64,000 nt of DNA from Phymorhynchus buccinoides (taxonomy: Eukaryota > Mollusca > Gastropoda > Neogastropoda > Raphitomidae), in assembly GCA_017654935.2 (NCBI GenBank), contig CM065682.1, positions 34,418,638 to 34,482,637 on the forward strand, given 5' to 3'. Numbering within the stretch: the first letter of the stretch is position 1; every line of letters starts with the position of its first letter. Both the position numbers and the translations under genes were made by a program. The notes beneath the pieces were generated by a model. It was not told the DNA's origin and made no database searches. It worked only from the letters and a program-made list of their open reading frames with translations. Shown piece by piece: positions 1-17,700 of this stretch.

Positions 1-24
1 AGATGCCTCTGTGACTATAATTTA

Positions 25-44
25 CCTAACCTAACCTAACCTAA
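25..44. repeat. Short (CCTAA)4 telomere-like tract
   Basis: Four perfect CCTAA pentamers. This is the insect-type pentamer, not the TTAGGG hexamer expected in molluscs. It is far too short and isolated to be a telomere, so it is best read as a simple-sequence tract. Confidence 0.8.
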
Positions 45-115
45 AGTCTGTGCGCTGTCCTGTGTGTATTGTGCGTCTCTGTGTGGTGCCACATCTCTGT
101 GTGTTTGCACGCCTA

Positions 116-330
116 TTGGCCACTGCAGCAACCACCTTTTGCTAGAGTGAATGCCCTTGGTAGATGCTTGAGTACTGACCAAACAAGGGCATAACTCTCG
201 CCAATAACCCTATTTGAGGCCACTAAATGGCTGCCTTTTGCAAGAGTGAATTCCCTTTTGGGTACTGACCAACAAGGGCTTAACTCTCGCTGTCAAGGGC
301 GTTAATAACCCTAGTTGCAGTGGCCATAGC
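116..330. repeat. Small inverted/direct repeat block
   Basis: GGCCACTGCAGCAAC near 118 is matched in inverted orientation by GTTGCAGTGGCC near 314. Between them, a roughly 100-bp segment occurs twice (AGAGTGAAT..CCC, ACTGACCAA, CAAGGGC, AACTCTCGC). This looks like a small fold-back or MITE-like element; no family was recognised. Confidence 0.5.
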
Positions 331-860
331 CGTCATTCAAGAGTGACACATGTAATCGAATTTGTAACAATGCTAAACTTATCTTTGTCTTAAAGGGTAG
401 GGGAACATGGCTTAAAGGGCCCACCCTGGGGTACAACGCCCCCTACCGATTATTAGTAAGGGAACATAATTATTGACAAAACTCCATTAGGTCAAATCAT
501 TTAACATTGCCAATTTTGCAATTGTCTTGCAATTTTCTTGAGAAATATTCTCGAAATCAGAAGAAAAAGACGCCTCACACCAAGTTTCATAAGGTTGCCT
601 AGTTTGACAAGTGTCCACTTCTGTTGGATTTGTAACCATTAATGTTCAGCTTCTCTACTAAAGTTTAGTAACCTCAAACTTGCCATGCCCGTGAGCAAAA
701 TTATGTCAAAACTTCAATGTCAATAACGCTGGGAACAGGGTTTGTTTGTTTCTTCCAAGACTATTTTGTCAGATTGATTATAACAAGCAGGCTAGCTTAT
801 CTTTCATATTTAAAAAAAGAAACAAGATACAGTATTCTCTCAAATTTATTATGCCTTTTG
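331..860. other. Non-coding stretch, nothing recognised
   Basis: AT-rich sequence without a convincing ORF, splice-bounded exon or repeat. Short reading frames running into the following CA tract are simple-repeat artefacts. Confidence 0.5.
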
Positions 861-863
861 TCA

Positions 864-1170
<307 letters not shown>

Positions 1171-1296
1171 ACGCACAGTCATTCGGTCCAATTACATTGT
1201 AAGAAGAGGGCTTAGCTTATCAGCGTAGTACGACAAATGAAAATAAAGAAGAAATGGTTGTTATTGATTCATGCAAGTAGCGGTTAAGTTGTATTT

Positions 1297-1300
<4 letters not shown>

Positions 1301-1382
<82 letters not shown>
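1301..1382. repeat. (CA)n microsatellite
   Basis: About 41 uninterrupted CA dinucleotides followed by a C-rich flank. Confidence 0.97.
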
Positions 1383-1384
<2 letters not shown>

Positions 1385-1532
1385 CCCCCCACACCCCACA
1401 CCCCGCCAATCAGATTTTCACTGAGAAATAACATTCTGCCGTTCTCAGGATAGGGATAGGGTTAGGATCAGCCTTGGGTTATTGCCGAAAGGGTTGCTGA
1501 AAGAACCAGAAGATTGAGAGTCGTAAACACGA

Positions 1533-1549
1533 GGGGGGGGGGGGGGGGG
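1533..1549. repeat. Poly-G run
   Basis: Seventeen consecutive G. Length is likely unreliable in any assembly. Flanks up to about 2,080 show no recognisable gene. Confidence 0.9.
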
Positions 1550-2078
1550 TGTCAGTAATACATATTTGTGCTGCGTCAGGTCGCCCGAGCCTCGTGTTTC
1601 CCTCCTTTTATACCCCCTGGTGCGGTTTCAACTTAGTGTGAATCTGTTATCCTTCCCCTCCCCCCCCTTTATCCTTTTCGGTGGGGAGGAGGGGTTCTGA
1701 TACCCCTGTAACCCCCGCCCCTCCCCCTCACCACCATCACCACCACCGCCTCTGATTCTACGACTGGTGAACAGAACGGTTCGAGTACTATAGGCCTAGT
1801 ATAGAGGCACTTCAATAAAACTGCCTCCCTGCACTCCTTGATAGGGCCTGCATGTTCATGTTGGTGCCAGATGCTGACTGCCTTCAATGCTGGCATGTTT
1901 ATTATTACTTGGTCGGAAACGCTATTCTCAGCATGCTGGAGATTTTGTTCTAGCCCACTTGTGCCGATACGAGTTGTTCTTGTGTTTGTATGAGGCCGCC
2001 CATGGGCTTTTTTCCCCGTCTTCACATATACTCCTAATTCTAAAAGAACTGGAATTGGAACGAGTGCGTGTTTTTGCC

Positions 2079-2081
<3 letters not shown>

Positions 2082-2156
<75 letters not shown>

Positions 2157-2188
2157 GTGTGTGTGTTTGTATGTGTGTGTGTGTGTGT

Positions 2189-2244
<56 letters not shown>

Positions 2245-2290
2245 TGCATGTGTGTGTGTGTGTATGTGTTCGCGAGAGTGTGTGTGTATT
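2082..2290. repeat. (TG)n microsatellite
   Basis: About 200 bp of TG with a few interruptions (TTGTG, TGGTG, TATG), giving spurious Val/Cys reading frames. Confidence 0.97.
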
Positions 2291-2358
2291 AACAAAGGTT
2301 TGAACATCAAAGACTAATGCATAGGTATATACTTACAGAACAAGAAACTTAGAGACAG

Positions 2359-2482
<124 letters not shown>

Positions 2483-2557
2483 GTTATTCACACACAGGCA
2501 GAGAGAGACAGACATATAAATCAGGAGCATGAGTGAATTAGAGGGAGAAGCCTACTG

Positions 2558-2602
2558 AAAAACAAACAAACAAACAAACAAACAAACAAACAAACAAACA
2601 AA
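2558..2602. repeat. (AAAC)n microsatellite
   Basis: About eleven AAAC tetramers just upstream of the large satellite array. Confidence 0.95.
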
Positions 2603-2767
2603 GATACGCTCAAATTAGCCGTGCTGGCAAAGGTCCCATTTAATTCTCTTCCAAGACAGCAATATCTGATAGTCTGTAAAGCCAGCGCCATACTGCATAC
2701 GATTTGACTCCAATACGATACGATTGCGACGATATCTATTCACGCGAAATACTTCCGTCTAACAATA

Positions 2768-5700
2768 ACTCTACTATTGTCATACACTCTACTATTGTCA
2801 TACACTCTACTATTGTCATACACTCTACTATTGTCATACACTCTACTATTGTCATACACTCTACTATTGTCATACACTCTACTATTGTCATACACTCTAC
2901 TATTGTCATACACTCTACTATTGTCATACACTCTACTATTGTCATACACTCTACTATTGTCATACACTCTACTATTGTCATACACTCTACTATTGTCATA
3001 CACTCTACTATTGTCATACACTCTACTATTGTCATACACTCTACTATTGTCATACACTCTACTATTGTCATACACTACACTACTATTGTCATACACTCTA
3101 CTATTGTCATACACTCTACTATTGTCATACACTCTACTATTGTCATACACTCTACTATTGTCATACACTCTACTATTGTCATACACTCTACTATTGTCAT
3201 ACACTCTACTATTGTCATACACTCTACTATTGTCATACACTCATACTATTGTCATACACTCTACTATTGTCATACACTCTACTATTGTCATACACTCTAC
3301 TATTGTCATACACTCTACTATTGTCATACACTCTACTATTGTCATACACTCTACTATTGTCATACACTCTACTATTGTCATACACTCTACTATTGTCATA
3401 CACTCTACTATTGTCATACACTCTACTATTGTCATACACTCTACTATTGTCATACACTCTACTATTGTCATACACTCTACTATTGTCATACACTCTACTA
3501 TTGTCATACACTCTACTATTGTCATACACTCTACTATTGTCATACACTCTACTATTGTCATACACTCTACTATTGTCATACACTCTACTATTGTCATACA
3601 CTCTACTATTGTCATACACTCTACTATTGTCATACACTCTACTATTGTCATACACTCTACTATTGTCATACACTCTACTATTGTCATACACTCTACTATT
3701 GTCATACACTCTACTATTGTCATACACTCTACTATTGTCATACACTCTACTATTGTCATACACTCTACTATTGTCATACACTCTACTATTGTCATACACT
3801 CTACTATTGTCATACACTCTACTATTGTCATACACTCTACTATTGTCATACACTCTACTATTGTCATACACTCTACTATTGTCATACACTCTACTATTGT
3901 CATACACTCTACTATTGTCATACACTCTACTATTGTCATACACTCTACTATTGTCATACACTCTACTATTGTCATACACTCTACTATTGTCATACACTCT
4001 ACTATTGTCATACACTCTACTATTGTCATACACTCTACTATTGTCATACACTCTACTATTGTCATACACTCTACTATTGTCATACACTCTACTATTGTCA
4101 TACACTCTACTATTGTCATACACTCTACTATTGTCATACACTCTACTATTGTCTGACTCTACTATTGTCATACACTCTACTATTGTCATACACTCTACTA
4201 TTGTCATACACTCTACTATTGTCATACACTCTACTATTGTCATACACTCTACTATTGTCATACACTCTACTATTGTCATACACTCTACTATTGTCATACA
4301 CTCTACTATTGTCATACACTCTACTATTGTCATACACTCTACTATTGTCATACACTCTACTATTGTCATACACTCTACTATTGTCATACACTCTACTATT
4401 GTCATACACTCTACTATTGTCATACACTCTACTATTGTCATACACTCTACTATTGTCATACACTCTACTATTGTCATACACTCTACTATTGTCATACACT
4501 CTACTATTGTCATACACTCTACTATTGTCATACACTCTACTATTGTCATACACTCTACTATTGTCATACACTCTACTATTGTCATACACTCTACTATTGT
4601 CATACACTCTACTATTGTCATACACTCTACTATTGTCATACACTCTACTATTGTCATACACTCTACTATTGTCATACACTCTACTATTGTCATACACTCT
4701 ACTATTGTCATACACTCTACTATTACTATTGTCATACACTCTACTATTGTCATACACTCTACTATTGTCATACTATTGTCATACACTCTACTATTGTCAT
4801 ACACTCTACTATTGTCATACACTCTACTATTGTCATACACTCTACTATTGTCATACACTCTACTATTGTCATACACTCTACTATTGTCATACACTCTACT
4901 ATTGTCATACACTCTACTATTGTCATACACTCTACTATTGTCATACACTCTACTATTGTCATACACTCTACTATTGTCATACACTCTACTATTGTCATAC
5001 ACTCTACTATTGTCATACACTCTACTATTGTCATACACTCTACTATTGTCACTCTATATTGTCATACACTCTACTATTGTCATACACTCTACTATTGTCA
5101 TACACTCTACTATTGTCATACACTCTACTATTGTCATACACTCTACTATTGTCATACACTCTACTATTGTCATACACTCTACTATTGTCATACACTCTAC
5201 TATTGTCATACACTCTACTATTGTCATACACTCTACTATTGTCATACACTCTACTATTGTCATACACTCTACTATTGTCATACACTCTACTATTGTCATA
5301 CACTCTACTATTGTCATACACTCTACTATTGTCATACACTCTACTATTGTCATACACTCTACTATTGTCATACACTCTACTATTGTCATACACTCTACTA
5401 TTGTCATACACTCTACTATTGTCATACACTCTACTATTGTCATACACTCTACTATTGTCATACACTCTACTATTGTCATACACTCTACTATTGTCATACA
5501 CTCTACTATTGTCATACACTCTACTATTGTCATACACTCTACTATTGTCATACACTCTACTATTGTCATACACTCTACTATTGTCATACACTCTACTATT
5601 GTCATACACTCTACTATTGTCATACACTCTACTATTGTCATACACTCTACTATTGTCATTCTACTATTGTCATACACTCTACTATTGTCATACACTCTAC

Positions 5701-8700
5701 TATTGTCATACACTCTACTATTGTCATACACTCTACTATTGTCATACACTCTACTATTGTCATACACTCTACTATTGTCATACACTCTACTATTGTCATA
5801 CACTCTACTATTGTCATACACTCTACTATTGTCATACACTCTACTATTGTCATACACTCTACTATTGTCATACACTCTACTATTGTCATACACTCTACTA
5901 TTGTCATACACTCTACTATTGTCATACACTCTACTATTGTCATACACTCTACTATTGTCATACACTCTACTATTGTCATACACTCTACTATTGTCATACA
6001 CTCTACTATTGTCATACACTCTACTATTGTCATACACTCTACTATTGTCATACACTCTACTATTGTCATACACTCTACTATTGTCATACACTCTACTATT
6101 GTCATACACTCTACTATTGTCATACACTCTACTATTGTCATACACTCTACTATTGTCATACACTCTACTATTGTCATACACTCTACTATTGTCATACACT
6201 CTACTATTGTCATACACTCTACTATTGTCATACACTCTACTATTGTCATACACTCTACTATTGTCATACACTCTACTATTGTCATACACTCTACTATTGT
6301 CATACACTCTACTATTGTCATACACTCTACTATTGTCATACACTCTACTATTGTCATACACTCTACTATTGTCATACACTCTACTATTGTCATACACTCT
6401 ACTATTGTCATACACTCTACTATTGTCATACACTCTACTATTGTCATACACTCTACTATTGTCATACACTCTACTATTGTCATACACTCTACTATTGTCA
6501 TACACTCTACTATTGTCATACACTCTACTATTGTCATACACTCTACTATTGTCATACACTCTACTATTGTCATACACTCTACTATTGTCATACACTCTAC
6601 TATTGTCATACACTCTACTATTGTCATACACTCTACTATTGTCATACACTCTACTATTGTCATACACTCTACTATTGTCATACACTCTACTATTGTCATA
6701 CACTCTACTATTGTCATACACTCTACTATTGTCATACACTCTACTATTGTCATACACTCTACTATTGTCATACACTCTACTATTGTCATACACTCTACTA
6801 TTGTCATACACTCTACTATTGTCATACACTCTACTATTGTCATACACTCTACTATTGTCATACACTCTACTATTGTCATACACTCTACTATTGTCATACA
6901 CTCTACTATTGTCATACACTCTACTATTGTCATACACTCTACTATTGTCATACACTCTACTATTGTCATACACTCTACTATTGTCATACACTCTACTATT
7001 GTCATACACTCTACTATTGTCATACACTCTACTATTGTCATACACTCTACTATTGTCATACACTCTACTATTGTCATACACTCTACTATTGTCATACACT
7101 CTACTATTGTCATACACTCTACTATTGTCATACACTCTACTATTGTCATACACTCTACTATTGTCATACACTCTACTATTGTCATACACTCTACTATTGT
7201 CATACACTCTACTATTGTCATACACTCTACTATTGTCATACACTCTACTATTGTCATACACTCTACTATTGTCATACACTCTACTATTGTCATACACTCT
7301 ACTATTGTCATACACTCTACTATTGTCATACACTCTACTATTGTCATACACTCTACTATTGTCATACACTCTACTATTGTCATACACTCTACTATTGTCA
7401 TACACTCTACTATTGTCATACACTCTACTATTGTCATACACTCTACTATTGTCATACACTCTACTATTGTCATACACTCTACTATTGTCATACACTCTAC
7501 TATTGTCATACACTCTACTATTGTCATACACTCTACTATTGTCATACACTCTACTATTGTCATACACTCTACTATTGTCATACACTCTACTATTGTCATA
7601 CACTCTACTATTGTCATACACTCTACTATTGTCATACACTCTACTATTGTCATACACTCTACTATTGTCATACACTCTACTATTGTCATACACTCTACTA
7701 TTGTCATACACTCTACTATTGTCATACACTCTACTATTGTCATACACTCTACTATTGTCATACACTCTACTATTGTCATACACTCTACTATTGTCATACA
7801 TACTCTACTATTGTCATACACTCTACTATTGTCATACACTCTACTATTGTCATACACTCTACTATTGTCATACACTCTACTATTGTCATACACTCTACTA
7901 TTGTCATACACTCTACTATTGTCATACACTCTACTATTGTCATACACTCTACTATTGTCATACACTCTACTATTGTCATACACTCTACTATTGTCATACA
8001 CTCTACTATTGTCATACACTCTACTATTGTCATACACTCTACTATTGTCATACACTCTACTATTGTCATACACTCTACTATTGTCATACACTCTACTATT
8101 GTCATACACTCTACTATTGTCATACACTCTACTATTGTCATACACTCTACTATTGTCATACACTCTACTATTGTCATACACTCTACTATTGTCATACACT
8201 CTACTATTGTCATACACTCTACTATTGTCATACACTCTACTATTGTCATACACTCTACTATTGTCATACACTCTACTATTGTCATACACTCTACTATTGT
8301 CATACACTCTACTATTGTCATACACTCTACTATTGTCATACACTCTACTATTGTCATACACTCTACTATTGTCATACACTCTACTATTGTCATACACTCT
8401 ACTATTGTCATACACTCTACTATTGTCATACACTCTACTATTGTCATACACTCTACTATTGTCATACACTCTACTATTGTCATACACTCTACTATTGTCA
8501 TACACTCTACTATTGTCATACACTCTACTATTGTCATACACTCTACTATTGTCATACACTCTACTATTGTCATACACTCTACTATTGTCATACACTCTAC
8601 TATTGTCATACACTCTACTATTGTCATACACTCTACTATTGTCATACACTCTACTATTGTCATACACTCTACTATTGTCATACACTCTACTATTGTCATA

Positions 8701-11700
8701 CACTCTACTATTGTCATACACTCTACTATTGTCATACACTCTACTATTGTCATACACTCTACTATTGTCATACACTCTACTATTGTCATACACTCTACTA
8801 TTGTCATACACTCTACTATTGTCATACACTCTACTATTGTCATACACTCTACTATTGTCATACACTCTACTATTGTCATACACTCTACTATTGTCATACA
8901 CTCTACTATTGTCATACACTCTACTATTGTCATACACTCTACTATTGTCATACACTCTACTATTGTCATACACTCTACTATTGTCATACACTCTACTATT
9001 GTCATACACTCTACTATTGTCATACACTCTACTATTGTCATACACTCTACTATTGTCATACACTCTACTATTGTCATACACTCTACTATTGTCATACACT
9101 CTACTATTGTCATACACTCTACTATTGTCATACACTCTACTATTGTCATACACTCTACTATTGTCATACACTCTACTATTGTCATACACTCTACTATTGT
9201 CATACACTCTACTATTGTCATACACTCTACTATTGTCATACACTCTACTATTGTCATACACTCTACTATTGTCATACACTCTACTATTGTCATACACTCT
9301 ACTATTGTCATACACTCTACTATTGTCATACACTCTACTATTGTCATACACTCTACTATTGTCATACACTCTACTATTGTCATACACTCTACTATTGTCA
9401 TACACTCTACTATTGTCATACACTCTACTATTGTCATACACTCTACTATTGTCATACACTCTACTATTGTCATACACTCTACTATTGTCATACACTCTAC
9501 TATTGTCATACACTCTACTATTGTCATACACTCTACTATTGTCATACACTCTACTATTGTCATACACTCTACTATTGTCATACACTCTACTATTGTCATA
9601 CACTCTACTATTGTCATACACTCTACTATTGTCATACACTCTACTATTGTCATACACTCTACTATTGTCATACACTCTACTATTGTCATACACTCTACTA
9701 TTGTCATACACTCTACTATTGTCATACACTCTACTATTGTCATACACTCTACTATTGTCATACACTCTACTATTGTCATACACTCTACTATTGTCATACA
9801 CTACACTACTATTGTCATACACTCTACTATTGTCATACACTCTACTATTGTCATACACTCTACTATTGTCATACACTCTACTATTGTCATACACTCTACT
9901 ATTGTCATACACTCTACTATTGTCATACACTCTACTATTGTCATACACTCTACTATTGTCATACACTCTACTATTGTCATACACTCTACTATTGTCATAC
10001 ACTCTACTATTGTCATACACTCTACTATTGTCATACACTCTACTATTGTCATACACTCTACTATTGTCATACACTCTACTATTGTCATACACTCTACTAT
10101 TGTCATACACTCTACTATTGTCATACACTCTACTATTGTCATACACTCTACTATTGTCATACACTCTACTATTGTCATACACTCTACTATTGTCATACAC
10201 TCTACTATTGTCATACACTCTACTATTGTCATACACTCTACTATTGTCATACACTCTACTATTGTCATACACTCTACTATTGTCATACACTCTACTATAC
10301 ACTCTACTATTGTCATACACTCTACTATTGTCATACACTCTACTATTGTCATACACTCTACTATTGTCATACACTCTACTATTGTCATACACTCTACTAT
10401 TGTCATACACTCTACTATTGTCATACACTCTACTATTGTCATACACTCTACTATTGTCATACACTCTACTATTGTCATACACTCTACTATTGTCATACAC
10501 TCTACTATTGTCATACACTCTACTATTGTCATACACTCTACTATTGTCATACACTCTACTATTGTCATACACTCTACTATTGTCATACACTCTACTATTG
10601 TCATACACTCTACTATTGTCATACACTCTACTATTGTCATACACTCTACTATTGTCATACACTCTACTATTGTCATACACTCTACTATTGTCATACACTC
10701 TACTATTGTCATACACTCTACTATTGTCATACACTCTACTATTGTCATACACTCTACTATTGTCATACACTCTACTATTGTCATACACTCTACTATTGTC
10801 ATACACTCTACTATTGTCATACACTCTACTATTGTCATACACTCTACTATTGTCATACACTCTACTATTGTCATACACTCTACTATTGTCATACACTCTA
10901 CTATTGTCATACACTCTACTATTGTCATACACTCTACTATTGTCATACACTCTACTATTGTCATACACTCTACTATTGTCATACACTCTACTATTGTCAT
11001 ACACTCTACTATTGTCATACACTCTACTATTGTCATACACTCTACTATTGTCATACACTCTACTATTGTCATACACTCTACTATTGTCATACACTCTACT
11101 ATTGTCATACACTCTACTATTGTCATACACTCTACTATTGTCATACACTCTACTATTGTCATACACTCTACTATTGTCATACACTCTACTATTGTCATAC
11201 ACTCTACTATTGTCATACACTCTACTATTGTCATACACTCTACTATTGTCATACACTCTACTATTGTCATACACTCTACTATTGTCATACACTCTACTAT
11301 TGTCATACACTCTACTATTGTCATACACTCTACTATTGTCATACACTCTACTATTGTCATACACTCTACTATTGTCATACACTCTACTATTGTCATACAC
11401 TCTACTATTGTCATACACTCTACTATTGTCATACACTCTACTATTGTCATACACTCTACTATTGTCATACACTCTACTATTGTCATACACTCTACTATTG
11501 TCATACACTCTACTATTGTCATACACTCTACTATTGTCATACACTCTACTATTGTCATACACTCTACTATTGTCATACACTCTACTATTGTCATACACTC
11601 TACTATTGTCATACACTCTACTATTGTCATACACTCTACTATTGTCATACACTCTACTATTGTCATACACTCTACTATTGTCATACACTCTACTGTATTG

Positions 11701-14700
11701 TCATACACTCTACTATTGTCATACACTCTACTATTGTCATACACTCTACTATTGTCATACACTCTACTATTGTCATACACTCTACTATTGTCATACACTC
11801 TACTATTGTCATACACTCTACTATTGTCATACACTCTACTATTGTCATACACTCTACTATTGTCATACACTCTACTATTGTCATACACTCTACTATTGTC
11901 ATACACTCTACTATTGTCATACACTCTACTATTGTCATACACTCTACTATTGTCATACACTCTACTATTGTCATACACTCTACTATTGTCATACACTCTA
12001 CTATTGTCATACACTCTACTATTGTCATACACTCTACTATTGTCATACACTCTACTATTGTCATACACTCTACTATTGTCATACACTCTACTATTGTCAT
12101 ACACTCTACTATTGTCATACACTCTACTATTGTCATACACTCTACTATTGTCATACACTCTACTATTGTCATACACTCTACTATTGTCATACACTCTACT
12201 ATTGTCATACACTCTACTATTGTCATACACTCTACTATTGTCATACACTCTACTATTGTCATACACTCTACTATTGTCATACACTCTACTATTGTCATAC
12301 ACTCTACTATTGTCATACACTCTACTATTGTCATACACTCTACTATTGTCATACACTCTACTATTGTCATACACTCTACTATTGTCATACACTCTACTAT
12401 TGTCATACACTCTACTATTGTCATACACTCTACTATTGTCATACACTCTACTATTGTCATACACTCTACTATTGTCATACACTCTACTATTGTCATACAC
12501 TCTACTATTGTCATACACTCTACTATTGTCATACACTCTACTATTGTCATACACTCTACTATTGTCATACACTCTACTATTGTCATACACTCTACTATTG
12601 TCATACACTCTACTATTGTCATACACTCTACTATTGTCATACACTCTACTATTGTCATACACTCTACTATTGTCATACACTCTACTATTGTCATACACTC
12701 TACTATTGTCATACACTCTACTATTGTCATACACTCTACTATTGTCATACACTCTACTATTGTCATACACTCTACTATTGTCATACACTCTACTATTGTC
12801 ATACACTCTACTATTGTCATACACTCTACTATTGTCATACACTCTACTATTGTCATACACTCTACTATTGTCATACACTCTACTATTGTCATACACTCTA
12901 CTATTGTCATACACTCTACTATTGTCATACACTCTACTATTGTCATACACTCTACTATTGTCATACACTCTACTATTGTCATACACTCTACTATTGTCAT
13001 ACACTCTACTATTGTCATACACTCTACTATTGTCATACACTCTACTATTGTCATACACTCTACTATTGTCATACACTCTACTATTGTCATACACTCTACT
13101 ATTGTCATACACTCTACTATTGTCATACACTCTACTATTGTCATACACTCTACTATTGTCATACACTCTACTATTGTCATACACTCTACTATTGTCATAC
13201 ACTCTACTATTGTCATACACTCTACTATTGTCATACACTCTACTATTGTCATACACTCTACTATTGTCATACACTCTACTATTGTCATACACTCTACTAT
13301 TGTCATACACTCTACTATTGTCATACACTCTACTATTGTCATACACTCTACTATTGTCATACACTCTACTATTGTCATACACTCTACTATTGTCATACAC
13401 TCTACTATTGTCATACACTCTACTATTGTCATACACTCTACTATTGTCATACACTCTACTATTGTCATACACTCTACTATTGTCATACACTCTACTATTG
13501 TCATACACTCTACTATTGTCATACACTCTACTATTGTCATACACTCTACTATTGTCATACACTCTACTATTGTCATACACTCTACTATTGTCATACACTC
13601 TACTATTGTCATACACTCTACTATTGTCATACACTCTACTATTGTCATACACTCTACTATTGTCATACACTCTACTATTGTCATACACTCTACTATTGTC
13701 ATACACTCTACTATTGTCATACACTCTACTATTGTCATACACTCTACTATTGTCATACACTCTACTATTGTCATACACTCTACTATTGTCATACACTCTA
13801 CTATTGTCATACACTCTACTATTGTCATACACTCTACTATTGTCATACACTCTACTATTGTCATACACTCTACTATTGTCATACACTCTACTATTGTCAT
13901 ACACTCTACTATTGTCATACACTCTACTATTGTCATACACTCTACTATTGTCATACACTCTACTATTGTCATACACTCTACTATTGTCATACACTCTACT
14001 ATTGTCATACACTCTACTATTGTCATACACTCTACTATTGTCATACACTCTACTATTGTCATACACTCTACTATTGTCATACACTCTACTATTGTCATAC
14101 ACTCTACTATTGTCATACACTCTACTATTGTCATACACTCTACTATTGTCATACACTCTACTATTGTCATACACTCTACTATTGTCATACACTCTACTAT
14201 TGTCATACACTCTACTATTGTCATACACTCTACTATTGTCATACACTCTACTATTGTCATACACTCTACTATTGTCATACACTCTACTATTGTCATACAC
14301 TCTACTATTGTCATACACTCTACTATTGTCATACACTCTACTATTGTCATACACTCTACTATTGTCATACACTCTACTATTGTCATACACTCTACTATTG
14401 TCATACACTCTACTATTGTCATACACTCTACTATTGTCATACACTCTACTATTGTCATACACTCTACTATTGTCATACACTCTACTATTGTCATACACTC
14501 TACTATTGTCATACACTCTACTATTGTCATACACTCTACTATTGTCATACACTCTACTATTGTCATACACTCTACTATTGTCATACACTCTACTATTGTC
14601 ATACACTCTACTATTGTCATACACTCTACTATTGTCATACACTCTACTATTGTCATACACTCTACTATTGTCATACACTCTACTATTGTCATACACTCTA

Positions 14701-17700
14701 CTATTGTCATACACTCTACTATTGTCATACACTCTACTATTGTCATACACTCTACTATTGTCATACACTCTACTATTGTCATACACTCTACTATTGTCAT
14801 ACACTCTACTATTGTCATACACTCTACTATTGTCATACACTCTACTATTGTCATACACTCTACTATTGTCATACACTCTACTATTGTCATACACTCTACT
14901 ATTGTCATACACTCTACTATTGTCATACACTCTACTATTGTCATACACTCTACTATTGTCATACACTCTACTATTGTCATACACTCTACTATTGTCATAC
15001 ACTCTACTATTGTCATACACTCTACTATTGTCATACACTCTACTATTGTCATACACTCTACTATTGTCATACACTCTACTATTGTCATACACTCTACTAT
15101 TGTCATACACTCTACTATTGTCATACACTCTACTATTGTCATACACTCTACTATTGTCATACACTCTACTATTGTCATACACTCTACTATTGTCATACAC
15201 TCTACTATTGTCATACACTCTACTATTGTCATACACTCTACTATTGTCATACACTCTACTATTGTCATACACTCTACTATTGTCATACACTCTACTATTG
15301 TCATACACTCTACTATTGTCATACACTCTACTATTGTCATACACTCTACTATTGTCATACACTCTACTATTGTCATACACTCTACTATTGTCATACACTC
15401 TACTATTGTCATACACTCTACTATTGTCATACACTCTACTATTGTCATACACTCTACTATTGTCATACACTCTACTATTGTCATACACTCTACTATTGTC
15501 ATACACTCTACTATTGTCATACACTCTACTATTGTCATACACTCTACTATTGTCATACACTCTACTATTGTCATACACTCTACTATTGTCATACACTCTA
15601 CTATTGTCATACACTCTACTATTGTCATACACTCTACTATTGTCATACACTCTACTATTGTCATACACTCTACTATTGTCATACACTCTACTATTGTCAT
15701 ACACTCTACTATTGTCATACACTCTACTATTGTCATACACTCTACTATTGTCATACACTCTACTATTGTCATACACTCTACTATTGTCATACACTATATT
15801 GTCATACACTCTACTATTGTCATACACTCTACTATTGTCATACACTCTACTATTGTCATACACTCTACTATTGTCATACACTCTACTATTGTCATACACT
15901 CTACTATTGTCATACACTCTACTATTGTCATACACTCTACTATTGTCATACACTCTACTATTGTCATACACTCTACTATTGTCATACACTCTACTATTGT
16001 CATACACTCTACTATTGTCATACACTCTACTATTGTCATACACTCTACTATTGTCATACACTCTACTATTGTCATACACTCTACTATTGTCATACACTCT
16101 ACTATTGTCATACACTCTACTATTGTCATACACTCTACTATTGTCATACACTCTACTATTGTCATACACTCTACTATTGTCATACACTCTACTATTGTCA
16201 TACACTCTACTATTGTCATACACTCTACTATTGTCATACACTCTACTATTGTCATACACTCTACTATTGTCATACACTCTACTATTGTCATACACTCTAC
16301 TATTGTCATACACTCTACTATTGTCATACACTCTACTATTGTCATACACTCTACTATTGTCATACACTCTACTATTGTCATACACTCTACTATTGTCATA
16401 CACTCTACTATTGTCATACACTCTACTATTGTCATACACTCTACTATTGTCATACACTCTACTATTGTCATACACTCTACTATTGTCATACACTCTACTA
16501 TTGTCATACACTCTACTATTGTCATACACTCTACTATTGTCATACACTCTACTATTGTCATACACTCTACTATTGTCATACACTCTACTATTGTCATACA
16601 CTCTACTATTGTCATACACTCTACTATTGTCATACACTCTACTATTGTCATACACTCTACTATTGTCATACACTCTACTATTGTCATACACTCTACTATT
16701 GTCATACACTCTACTATTGTCATACACTCTACTATTGTCATACACTCTACTATTGTCATACACTCTACTATTGTCATACACTCTACTATTGTCATACACT
16801 CTACTATTGTCATACACTCTACTATTGTCATACACTCTACTATTGTCATACACTCTACTATTGTCATACACTCTACTATTGTCATACACTCTACTATTGT
16901 CATACACTCTACTATTGTCATACACTCTACTATTGTCATACACTCTACTATTGTCATACACTCTACTATTGTCATACACTCTACTATTGTCATACACTCT
17001 ACTATTGTCATACACTCTACTATTGTCATACACTCTACTATTGTCATACACTCTACTATTGTCATACACTCTACTATTGTCATACACTCTACTATTGTCA
17101 TACACTCTACTATTGTCATACACTCTACTATTGTCATACACTCTACTATTGTCATACACTCTACTATTGTCATACACTCTACTATTGTCATACACTCTAC
17201 TATTGTCATACACTCTACTATTGTCATACACTCTACTATTGTCATACACTCTACTATTGTCATACACTCTACTATTGTCATACACTCTACTATTGTCATA
17301 CACTCTACTATTGTCATACACTCTACTATTGTCATACACTCTACTATTGTCATACACTCTACTATTGTCATACACTCTACTATTGTCATACACTCTACTA
17401 TTGTCATACACTCTACTATTGTCATACACTCTACTATTGTCATACACTCTACTATTGTCATACACTCTACTATTGTCATACACTCTACTATTGTCATACA
17501 CTCTACTATTGTCATACACTCTACTATTGTCATACACTCTACTATTGTCATACACTCTACTATTGTCATACACTCTACTATTGTCATACACTCTACTATT
17601 GTCATACACTCTACTATTGTCATACACTCTACTATTGTCATACACTCTACTATTGTCATACACTCTACTATTGTCATACACTCTACTATTGTCATACACT

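Noticed and set aside
25..44. Telomere end
   Set aside because: Only four CCTAA units inside ordinary sequence, with no longer array.
1445..1470. GGGATAGGGATAGGGTTAGG-like interstitial telomere or G-quadruplex
   Set aside because: Only about three degenerate G-runs; not enough to support either.
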